Shown here: in pieces, positions 1-5,892 of the stretch
Layout of the letters: each line of letters opens with the position of its first letter
Numbering within the stretch: position 1 is the first letter of the stretch
NCBI GenBank assembly: GCA_029776555.1
Contig: JAKOSZ010000024.1
Span: forward strand, 1-6,035
Source: Bacillota bacterium
GTDB taxonomy: Bacteria; Bacillota; Clostridia; Acetivibrionales; JAKOSZ01
Direction: 5' to 3'
DNA: 6,035 bases
The notes under the pieces: generated by a model
Databases searched by the model: none
The model's input: only the letters and a program-made list of their open reading frames with translations
What the model was told of the DNA's origin: nothing
Position numbers and translations under genes: made by a program

Positions 1-176
1 ACAAGGCAGACAGCAGGTATACACTGGTGGTGGTTACGGCCAAAAGGGCGCGGCAGCTTACCGAGGGAGCAAAAAGGCTTGTGGATATAAGTTCGGATAA
101 ACCTGTCACAATAGCCATCCATGAAATAAACGATGACAAGATAAGCTATAAGAGGACAAAGACCAGCGTTAAATAG
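1..176 (+). CDS. rpoZ: RNA polymerase omega subunit, 3' end (partial)
   Basis: This is the C-terminal part of the small omega subunit, which binds the beta' subunit and helps assemble and stabilise RNA polymerase in the cytoplasm. The reading frame begins at base 3 and gives 57 residues before the TAG at 174-176. The visible segment starts with KADSRYTLVVVTAKRARQL, the hallmark omega motif (D/E-S-R-Y-x-L-V plus A-K-R-A-R-Q-L). It continues with DKPVTIAIHEI, which matches the second conserved omega block. Firmicute omega proteins are about 65-75 residues, so only some 10-15 N-terminal residues are likely missing. The frame is open and undamaged. In Firmicutes rpoZ usually sits just upstream of coaBC, as here, which supports the call. 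The start codon and promoter lie outside the window. Confidence 0.93.
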   Translation, partial: KADSRYTLVVVTAKRARQLTEGAKRLVDISSDKPVTIAIHEINDDKISYKRTKTSVK

Positions 177-314
177 CTTTAACTCTGGCGCTGGCAGGTA
201 CGGTGGTCCTCAGGGCACCGCCGAAGATGGGGTTGAGCTTTCTAAAATGCACACAGGACACTGGTCCATGAGAAACGGGGCGTCAGGTGTAGTTCGCTGA
301 CAGGAGGTTGACAG
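177..314 (+). other. rpoZ-coaBC spacer with weak hairpin, no gene seen
   Basis: This 138-base stretch holds no credible gene. A weak inverted repeat pairs CGGTG at 201-205 with CACCG at 216-220, with partial pairing inside. It has no T-run after it, so it is a poor rho-independent terminator. A second very short one pairs GGAC with GTCC at 256-267. An ATG at 247 opens only 17 codons, ending at 300, without a convincing ribosome binding site. The coaBC ribosome binding site AGGAGG lies at 302-307. I see no clear -35/-10 pair. The spacer is longer than usual for an rpoZ-coaBC pair, so it could hide a promoter or a structured leader, but the sequence does not establish either. Confidence 0.3.
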
Positions 315-1505
315 ATGCTTAAGGGAAAGTGCGTTGTCGTAGGAGTGTGCGGTGGCATAGCCGCATACAAGGTTGTGGAAGTGGTAAGCAGGTTAAGAAA
401 ACTGAATGCGGAAGTGGATGTGATAATGACGGGAAACGCCGCAAAGTTTGTGGCCCCTTTGACTTTTCAAACCATTTCCCGCAATCCCGTGGTAACGGAT
501 ATGTTTGCGGAGCCCAGGGAGTGGGACATTAAGCACGTGTCCCTGGCAAAGAAAGCCGATCTGATACTGGTGGCTCCGGCAACGGCCAATATTATCGGAA
601 AGGTGGCCGGCGGGATTGCCGACGACATGCTGTCCACTACCATTGTGGCCTGTAAGTCCCCGGTGCTGTTCGTGCCCGCCATGAACCACAACATGTATGA
701 AAATCCTGTGGTGCAGGGCAACATAAACAGGTTGAAAAGCCTGGGCTACAGGTTTATAGAGCCGGATACGGGGGCCATGGCCGAAGGAACTGTTGGGAAA
801 GGGCGCTTGCCTGAGCCTTCGGCAATAGTGGACGCCGTAATTGGCATCCTGTTGCCCGGGAGGGATTTTGAAGGGGTGGGAGTCCTGGTTACGGCCGGGC
901 CCACGAGGGAGGCCATTGACCCGGTCAGGTTCATATCAAACCGGTCGTCGGGCAAAATGGGTTTTGCCATTGCGGAGGCGGCAGCCCAAAGGGGCGCCCG
1001 GGTGAAGCTTATCTCAGGTCCGGTTAACCTGCCCGCACCCCAGGGCGTCAGCGTTACATACGTAACAACGGCCAACGAGATGTACAGCGAGGTCATGCGC
1101 CAGTACCAGGACTGCAAGGTCCTGATCATGAATGCGGCGGTTGCCGATTACAGGGTTGAAAAGCAGGCCGAAAATAAACTTAAGAAAAAGGGCGGGGAGC
1201 TGCTTTTAAAGCTTATCCAAAACCCCGACATAGCAAAGGAACTGGGAGCGGTAAAAGGGGACAGGATCCTTGTGGGAAGCTGCGCCGAGACCGATGACCT
1301 GATTTCCAACGCCAGGGAAAAGATTAAAGCTAAAAACCTGGACCTTATAGTGGCAAATGATATCACAAGGGAAGGCGCCGGCTTCGAGGTGGACACCAAC
1401 ATCGTATCCCTTGTGTTTAGGGACGGAAGGGTAAAGGAACTCCCCCTTATGAGCAAAAAAGAGGCGGCCCACCGGATTCTGGACGAAATAGCAAGTTTAC
1501 TGTAA
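315..1505 (+). CDS. coaBC: Bifunctional phosphopantothenoylcysteine decarboxylase / phosphopantothenate-cysteine ligase
   Basis: CoaBC (Dfp) carries out two consecutive steps of coenzyme A synthesis in the cytoplasm: CTP-dependent joining of 4'-phosphopantothenate to cysteine, then FMN-dependent decarboxylation to 4'-phosphopantetheine. The 396-residue length is normal. The N-terminal CoaC flavoprotein domain (about 1-180) shows the FMN-binding start VCGGIAAYK (11-19), the catalytic histidine in KHVSLAK (His74), APATANIIGK (88-96) and the PAMNHNM substrate motif (121-127). The C-terminal CoaB domain (about 187-396) shows TAGPTREAIDPVRFISN (193-209), the SSGKMG dimer/nucleotide motif (211-216), NAAVADYR (273-280), the lysine-rich KLKKK loop (288-292) and VANDI (346-350). 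The start is fixed by AGGAGG seven bases before the ATG. An oddity is that the substrate loop reads MAEGTVGKGRLPEP, so Glu157 stands where E. coli Dfp has its active-site cysteine (Cys158). It follows rpoZ as in many Firmicutes and is 44 bases ahead of glyS, so the two may be co-transcribed. Confidence 0.97.
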   Translation: MLKGKCVVVGVCGGIAAYKVVEVVSRLRKLNAEVDVIMTGNAAKFVAPLTFQTISRNPVVTDMFAEPREWDIKHVSLAKKADLILVAPATANIIGKVAGGIADDMLSTTIVACKSPVLFVPAMNHNMYENPVVQGNINRLKSLGYRFIEPDTGAMAEGTVGKGRLPEPSAIVDAVIGILLPGRDFEGVGVLVTAGPTREAIDPVRFISNRSSGKMGFAIAEAAAQRGARVKLISGPVNLPAPQGVSVTYVTTANEMYSEVMRQYQDCKVLIMNAAVADYRVEKQAENKLKKKGGELLLKLIQNPDIAKELGAVKGDRILVGSCAETDDLISNAREKIKAKNLDLIVANDITREGAGFEVDTNIVSLVFRDGRVKELPLMSKKEAAHRILDEIASLL

Positions 1506-1549
1506 AATAGTTGCGGCAAGAGACCCAGCTGACGTAGAGGAGGAATAGA

Positions 1550-2938
1550 ATGGCAGTGGAAAAAACGATGGAGAAAATAGTGGCTCTGGCAAAAAACAGG
1601 GGTTTTGTTTACCCGGGTTCGGAGATATACGGAGGATTGGCCAATGCCTGGGACTATGGTCCTCTTGGCGCAGAGCTTAAAAGCAATGTTAAGAAGGCAT
1701 GGTGGAAGAAGTTCATCCAGGAGAACCCCTATAATGTGGGAATTGACTGCGCGATCCTGATGAACCCCCAGGTTTGGGTGGCGTCGGGCCACGTAGAGGG
1801 CTTTACCGACCCTCTGGTTGACTGCAGGGAGTGTAAAACCCGCCACCGGGCCGATAAGCTGGTGGAAGAGCACATCAGGGAAAACAACATCCGGATTTCC
1901 ATAGAAGGCTGGGGAGAGAAGCAGCTGGGCCAATTTATAAAGGAGAACGGGGTAAAGTGCCCGGAATGCGGCTCCAGCAACCTCACCGACATAAGAAGGT
2001 TCAACCTGCTGTTTAAAACATACCAGGGCGTTACCGAGGACTCAAAGGCTGAAATCTATTTAAGGCCTGAGACCGCCCAGGGGATTTTCGTGAATTTTAA
2101 GAACGTGCAGAGAACCACCAGGAGCAAGATACCTTTCGGCATCGGCCAGATCGGAAAGGCTTTCAGGAATGAAATAACTCCCGGGAACTTCACCTTCAGG
2201 ACCAGGGAGTTTGAGCAGATGGAGCTGGAGTTCTTCTGTGAGCCGGGCAGGGACCTGGAGTGGTTTGCCTACTGGAAGGACTTTTGCTGGAACTGGCTTA
2301 TAAGCTTAGGCATAAAGGAAGAGAACCTCAGGTTCAGGGACCACAGCAAGGAGGAACTGGCTTTTTACAGCAACGCCACCACCGACATAGAGTACAGGTT
2401 CCCCTTTGGCTGGGGAGAACTCTGGGGTATTGCCGACAGGACCGACTACGATCTTAAGTGCCATATGGAGCATTCAAAGGAGGACCTCTCCTATTTTGAC
2501 CCCTTTACCAACGAAAAATACGTGCCTTATTGCATAGAGCCTTCCGTAGGAGTGGACAGGGTAGCGCTGGCCTTCCTCTGTGAGGCCTATGATGAAGACG
2601 TGACGCCGGAAGGTGAAGTGCGGGTGGTGCTGCGTTTCCATCCGGCCATGGCTCCCGTTAAGGTGGCTGTCCTGCCCCTCTCCAAAAAACTGGGGGAAGA
2701 GGCTCACAAGGTATATGAAAAACTTATTAAAAAATACGTTTGTGAATATGATGAAACGGGAAGCATAGGTAAAAGGTACAGGAGACAGGACGAGATCGGG
2801 ACGCCCTTCTGCGTAACCTTCGACTTTGACTCGCTGGAGGACAGGAGCGTTACCATAAGGGACAGGGATACCATGCAGCAGGTGAGAATAAAAATAGACC
2901 AGCTGGAGGAGTACTTCGAGGGCAAGTTTGACTTTTGA
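1550..2938 (+). CDS. glyS: Glycyl-tRNA synthetase, single-chain alpha2 type
   Basis: This class II aminoacyl-tRNA synthetase charges tRNA-Gly with glycine using ATP. At 462 residues it is the single-polypeptide homodimeric form, not the alpha2beta2 enzyme encoded by separate glyQ and glyS genes. The N-terminus carries the family signature RGFVYPGSEIYGG (17-29) and WDYGPLGAELK (34-44). An insertion between motifs 1 and 2 has two CxxC pairs (Cys92/95 and Cys137/140), suggesting a structural zinc site. Class II motif 2 is FRNEITPGNFTFRTREFEQME (about 205-225, with Arg206 and Glu208), preceded by LRPETAQGIF (171-180). Motif 3 is EPSVGVDRVALAF (330-342, with Arg337). The C-terminal anticodon-binding domain spans about 368-457 and includes GSIGKRYRRQDEIGTPFCVT. 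AGGAGG at 1538-1543 sits six bases before the ATG. The 44-base gap after coaBC leaves no room for a T-box leader, so it probably shares upstream transcription. No damage is seen. Confidence 0.97.
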   Translation: MAVEKTMEKIVALAKNRGFVYPGSEIYGGLANAWDYGPLGAELKSNVKKAWWKKFIQENPYNVGIDCAILMNPQVWVASGHVEGFTDPLVDCRECKTRHRADKLVEEHIRENNIRISIEGWGEKQLGQFIKENGVKCPECGSSNLTDIRRFNLLFKTYQGVTEDSKAEIYLRPETAQGIFVNFKNVQRTTRSKIPFGIGQIGKAFRNEITPGNFTFRTREFEQMELEFFCEPGRDLEWFAYWKDFCWNWLISLGIKEENLRFRDHSKEELAFYSNATTDIEYRFPFGWGELWGIADRTDYDLKCHMEHSKEDLSYFDPFTNEKYVPYCIEPSVGVDRVALAFLCEAYDEDVTPEGEVRVVLRFHPAMAPVKVAVLPLSKKLGEEAHKVYEKLIKKYVCEYDETGSIGKRYRRQDEIGTPFCVTFDFDSLEDRSVTIRDRDTMQQVRIKIDQLEEYFEGKFDF

Positions 2939-2940
2939 GG

Positions 2941-2976
2941 TATCCGGAAGCTTTCGGCTTCAAAGGTCCCCGGATA
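2941..2976 (+). other. Compound inverted repeat after glyS (possible RNA stem)
   Basis: The outer arms TATCCGG (2941-2947) and CCGGATA (2970-2976) are perfectly complementary over seven bases. An inner hairpin pairs GAAGC (2947-2951) with GCTTC (2957-2961) around a TTTCG loop, sharing one base with the outer arm. It begins two bases after the glyS stop codon, so it could act as a 3'-end stabiliser or a weak terminator. No T-run follows (the next bases are TGGGGTCC), which argues against a classical rho-independent terminator. The pairing is read directly from the sequence; the role is inference. Confidence 0.4.
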
Positions 2977-3073
2977 TGGGGTCCGGCATCCTGGAGAGAA
3001 AAGAATGGCTCACAACGGTTAAGGATGGTTCGCTGAAGACTGTCTTTAAGTGTTGAATAAGAAGGCTTGTTCA

Positions 3074-3092
3074 TAAGGAATGGTTTTCCTTA
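3074..3092 (+). other. Small perfect hairpin in ppdK leader
   Basis: TAAGGAA (3074-3080) and TTCCTTA (3086-3092) are perfect reverse complements around a TGGTT loop. The stem contains AAGGA, which resembles a ribosome binding site, but no start codon follows at a useful distance. It lies about 45 bases before the real ppdK binding site. There is no T-run after it. It may be a leader structure or chance; AT-rich seven-base stems are not rare. Confidence 0.25.
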
Positions 3093-3152
3093 GGGCAGAA
3101 GCCGGGAAATTTGCTCAGGCATGAAATACTTTACATAAGGAGGTATTAGTGG

Positions 3153-5795
3153 ATGGTAAAATATGTATACCTATTCAGTGAAGGGAACGCTTCCATGAGA
3201 AACCTTCTTGGAGGGAAAGGCGCAAACCTGGCGGAGATGACAGGTCTTGGGCTGTTGGTTCCAAGAGGATTTACGGTTACCACCGAAGCCTGTACGAGGT
3301 ACTACAACGACGGGCAGGTAATTGCGAAAGAAATTGAAGATCAGATTTATGAAGCGTTGGCCAAAACAGAAAAAATAGTAGGGAAAAAATTTGGAGACAA
3401 GGAAAATCCCCTGCTGGTGTCCGTGCGCTCCGGGGCCAGGGCTTCCATGCCAGGAATGATGGACACCATATTGAACCTGGGATTAAATGATGAGGTTGTA
3501 GAGGGCCTGGCAAAACTCACCAGCAATGAAAGGTTTGCCTACGACAGCTACAGAAGGTTCATCCAGATGTTCAGCGACGTGGTAATGGGAGTGGAAAAAT
3601 CCAAGTTCGAGAAGGTGCTTGACGAGGTAAAGGAAGAAAACGGGGCGAAGCACGACACCGATCTCACGGCGGAAAACATGAAAGAGGTTGTGAGGAGGTT
3701 CAAGGAGCTCTTCAGGAAGGAAAAAGGCTTTGACTTCCCCCAGGACCCGAGAGAACAGCTCATGGAGGCTGTAAAAGCGGTATTCCGCTCCTGGAACAAT
3801 CCAAGGGCTATCGTATACAGAAGGCTCAACGACATACCCAGTGACTGGGGCACCGCAGTAAATGTCCAGGAAATGGTCTTCGGGAACATGGGAAATGATT
3901 CGGGCACCGGTGTTGCCTTTACCAGGGACCCTGCAACCGGTGAAAAGCGCTTATACGGCGAGTTCCTGATGAACGCCCAGGGTGAGGACGTGGTGGCCGG
4001 CATAAGGACGCCGGAGCCCATAGACCGCTTAAAGGAGATCATGCCCGACGTATATGAGCAGTTTGTAAAGATTGCCGAAACCCTTGAAAAGCATTACAGG
4101 GACATGCAGGATATGGAGTTTACCATAGAGAGAGGTAAACTCTTCATGCTGCAAACCAGGAACGGAAAGAGAACTGCCGCTGCCGCCCTTAAGATAGCGG
4201 TTGACATGGTCAAAGAAGGCATGATAACCAGGGAAGAAGCCATTACCAAGATAGATCCCAAACAGCTTGACACTTTATTGCATCCCAACTTTGAACCCAA
4301 TGCCTTGAAGAAAGCCACCCCGATAGCCAGGGGCCTGCCTGCTTCCCCCGGAGCGGCTACCGGCAAGATATACTTCCACGCCGAGGACGCCGTTAAGGCT
4401 GTGGAGAACGGGGAAAAGAAGGTAATACTGGTCAGGCTGGAGACATCCCCCGAGGATATAGAGGGTATGCACGTGTCCCAGGGAATCCTTACCGGGCGCG
4501 GCGGTATGACCTCCCACGCGGCGGTTGTAGCCCGCGGTATGGGCAAATGCTGCGTGGCCGGCTGCGGCGAAATAACCATAAACGAAGAGAAGAAGTATTT
4601 TGTTGATAAAAACGGCAAGAGGTATGAGGAAGGGGATTGGATCTCCCTGGACGGCTCCGCCGGAAACGTATACGGGGAAGCGCTGCCGACGGTTGAACCC
4701 AGTGTCACCGGCGACTTCGCCACCATCATGGAGTGGGCGGACAGTATAAGGAGGCTGAAGGTGAGGGCTAACGCCGATACGCCGAAGGACGCTGCCCAGG
4801 CCAGGAAGTTCGGGGCCGAGGGCATTGGCCTCTGCCGTACCGAGCACATGTTCTTTGAGCCCGACAGGATACCCGCCATGAGGGAGATGATTGTGGCCCG
4901 CACTGAGGAGCAGAGGAGAAAAGCCCTGGAAAAACTCCTGCCCATGCAGCAGAACGATTTTGAGGGCCTGTTTAACGAGATGAAGGGCTACCCCGTGACC
5001 ATAAGGCTGCTGGACCCGCCCCTGCATGAGTTCCTCCCCCAGGACGACGAGGACATAGAGACCATTGCGAAAGAGATGGGCATAAGCTTTGAGGAACTTA
5101 AGAATGTGGTGGTGGGATTGCATGAATTCAACCCCATGATGGGTCACAGGGGCTGCCGTCTTGCCGTCAGCTATCCGGAAATTGCCGAAATACAGACCAG
5201 GGCCATAATCCAGGCTGCAATAAATGCGGCCGGGAAAGGGATAAATGTGGTGCCCGAGATAATGATACCGCTGGTAGGCGAATTAAAGGAACTGAAATTT
5301 GTAAAGGACATCATAGTGAAAACGGCCGATGAGATCATTGAGAAGTCCGGGATCAAGCTTGAGTACAAAGTGGGCACCATGATTGAGATACCAAGGGCTG
5401 CCCTGACGGCGGACGAAATAGCCAAAGAAGCGGAGTTCTTCTCCTTCGGCACCAACGACCTGACCCAGATGACCTTTGGCTTCAGCCGCGACGACGCCGG
5501 GAAGTTCCTTGAAGAGTACTACAATAAGAAGATCTACGATTTTGACCCCTTCGCAAGGATTGACACGGTGGGAGTGGGCAAACTGGTAGAGATGGCAGCC
5601 AAGCTGGGAAGGAGTACGCGGCCGGACATCAAGCTTGGCATCTGCGGTGAACACGGAGGCGACCCGCTTTCCGTCGAGTTCTGCCATAAGGTGGGCCTGG
5701 ACTATGTGTCCTGTTCACCCTTCCGGGTACCTTTGGCAAGGCTTGCTGCCGCCCAGGCCGCAGTGAAGAAAGAAGAAGACCTTGGCCAGAAATAA
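3153..5795 (+). CDS. ppdK: Pyruvate,phosphate dikinase
   Basis: PPDK catalyses the reversible conversion of pyruvate, ATP and phosphate to phosphoenolpyruvate, AMP and pyrophosphate in the cytoplasm, serving either gluconeogenesis or pyrophosphate-linked glycolysis in anaerobes. The 880 residues match the usual bacterial length. The N-terminal nucleotide-binding domain (about 1-350) has GGKGANLAEM (20-29), SVRSGARASMPGMMDT (90-105) and METFI-like MEFTIERGKLFMLQTR (321-336). The central phosphohistidine domain (about 390-510) has GRGGMTSHAAVVARG (448-462) with catalytic His455. The C-terminal TIM-barrel (about 520-875) has LCRTEHMFF (560-568), GTMIEIPRA (741-749, Glu745), SFGTNDLTQMTFG (764-776) and GICGEHGGDP (829-838) with acid/base Cys831. 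His455 and Cys831 fall at the same numbers as in the Clostridium symbiosum enzyme. AAGGAGG ends nine bases before the ATG; a nearby GTG at 3149 is out of frame. Thr453, two residues before the histidine, is the residue modified by the PDRP regulator where that protein exists. No regulator gene lies in the window. Confidence 0.98.
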   Translation: MVKYVYLFSEGNASMRNLLGGKGANLAEMTGLGLLVPRGFTVTTEACTRYYNDGQVIAKEIEDQIYEALAKTEKIVGKKFGDKENPLLVSVRSGARASMPGMMDTILNLGLNDEVVEGLAKLTSNERFAYDSYRRFIQMFSDVVMGVEKSKFEKVLDEVKEENGAKHDTDLTAENMKEVVRRFKELFRKEKGFDFPQDPREQLMEAVKAVFRSWNNPRAIVYRRLNDIPSDWGTAVNVQEMVFGNMGNDSGTGVAFTRDPATGEKRLYGEFLMNAQGEDVVAGIRTPEPIDRLKEIMPDVYEQFVKIAETLEKHYRDMQDMEFTIERGKLFMLQTRNGKRTAAAALKIAVDMVKEGMITREEAITKIDPKQLDTLLHPNFEPNALKKATPIARGLPASPGAATGKIYFHAEDAVKAVENGEKKVILVRLETSPEDIEGMHVSQGILTGRGGMTSHAAVVARGMGKCCVAGCGEITINEEKKYFVDKNGKRYEEGDWISLDGSAGNVYGEALPTVEPSVTGDFATIMEWADSIRRLKVRANADTPKDAAQARKFGAEGIGLCRTEHMFFEPDRIPAMREMIVARTEEQRRKALEKLLPMQQNDFEGLFNEMKGYPVTIRLLDPPLHEFLPQDDEDIETIAKEMGISFEELKNVVVGLHEFNPMMGHRGCRLAVSYPEIAEIQTRAIIQAAINAAGKGINVVPEIMIPLVGELKELKFVKDIIVKTADEIIEKSGIKLEYKVGTMIEIPRAALTADEIAKEAEFFSFGTNDLTQMTFGFSRDDAGKFLEEYYNKKIYDFDPFARIDTVGVGKLVEMAAKLGRSTRPDIKLGICGEHGGDPLSVEFCHKVGLDYVSCSPFRVPLARLAAAQAAVKKEEDLGQK

Positions 5796-5830
5796 TTATT
5801 GCGGCTGTTTTAAAAGTATGAGATTAATAG

Positions 5831-5865
5831 AATAATAGACTGCTTATTAAGCAGTCTATTATTTT
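5831..5865 (+). terminator. Rho-independent terminator after ppdK (possibly bidirectional)
   Basis: A perfect 15-bp inverted repeat pairs 5831-5845 (AATAATAGACTGCTT) with 5849-5863 (AAGCAGTCTATTATT) around an ATT loop. The downstream arm ends in TATTATTTT, which supplies the U-rich tail, and the upstream arm begins with the complementary A-rich run, so it could stop transcription from either direction. It starts 35 bases after the ppdK stop codon, the expected place for the end of that transcript. The stem is AT-rich (four G/C pairs in the core TAGACTGCTT, none in the outer five), so its efficiency is uncertain, but its length and perfection make it by far the best terminator candidate in the window. 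Confidence 0.85.
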
Positions 5866-5879
5866 ACCGTTTGCTGAAA

Positions 5880-5885
5880 AGGGGG
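5880..5885 (+). promoter_or_regulatory. Ribosome binding site selecting a TTG start
   Basis: AGGGGG lies seven bases before the TTG at 5893 and is the reason for choosing that codon. The frame is closed upstream by TGA at 5875-5877, so the start must lie after it. The next in-frame TTG, at 5905, is too far from this site (19 bases). The ATG at 5897 is in another frame and stops after three codons. Confidence 0.65.
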
Positions 5886-5892
5886 AATTGCC

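Larger units (their letters stand above)
2939..3152 (+). other. glyS-ppdK spacer, structured, no confident gene
   Basis: These 214 bases between glyS and ppdK contain no confident coding region. What can be seen is a compound inverted repeat directly after the glyS stop codon (2941-2976), a second small perfect hairpin (3074-3092), and the ppdK ribosome binding site AAGGAGG at 3137-3143. A 26-codon frame from an ATG at 2976 to a TGA at 3054-3056 is open but has only a weak possible binding site (AAAGG at 2962-2966). I looked for sigma-A promoter boxes and found only poor candidates. TTGCTC at 3111 with TACATA at 3132 has a 15-base spacer and runs into the ribosome binding site. The region most likely carries the 3' end of the glyS transcript and the ppdK leader. 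Confidence 0.4.

Noticed and set aside
201..220. GGTGG...CACCGC segment as a possible T-box antiterminator element
   Set aside because: The characteristic T-box bulge sequence (GGTGGNACCGCG) is not matched, no specifier stem can be seen, no terminator with a T-run follows, and the next gene is coaBC, not a typical T-box target.
265..276. Twelve-base match TCCATGAGAAAC between the rpoZ-coaBC spacer and the start of ppdK (3194-3205 region), and nine-base GTTCGCTGA shared by the two long spacers (292-300 and 3028-3036)
   Set aside because: The matches do not extend on either side, one copy of the longer match is ordinary ppdK coding sequence, and short matches like these are near what chance allows in six kilobases.
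247..300. 17-codon frame in the rpoZ-coaBC spacer
   Set aside because: It has no convincing ribosome binding site, no recognisable sequence, and a length expected by chance.
3111..3137. TTGCTC / TACATA as a ppdK promoter
   Set aside because: The spacer is only 15 bases, both boxes match poorly, and the -10 box overlaps the ribosome binding site, which would leave almost no leader.
3149..3151. GTG four bases before the ppdK ATG as an alternative start
   Set aside because: It is not in the ppdK frame.
4094..5147. Long open frames on the - strand inside ppdK (283 and 290 codons), with similar ones inside coaBC and glyS (for example 1148-1933)
   Set aside because: They lie wholly or mainly antisense to genes with unmistakable family motifs, and their translations are rich in Ser, Pro and Leu with no recognisable domain. 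They reflect the codon bias of the + strand genes.
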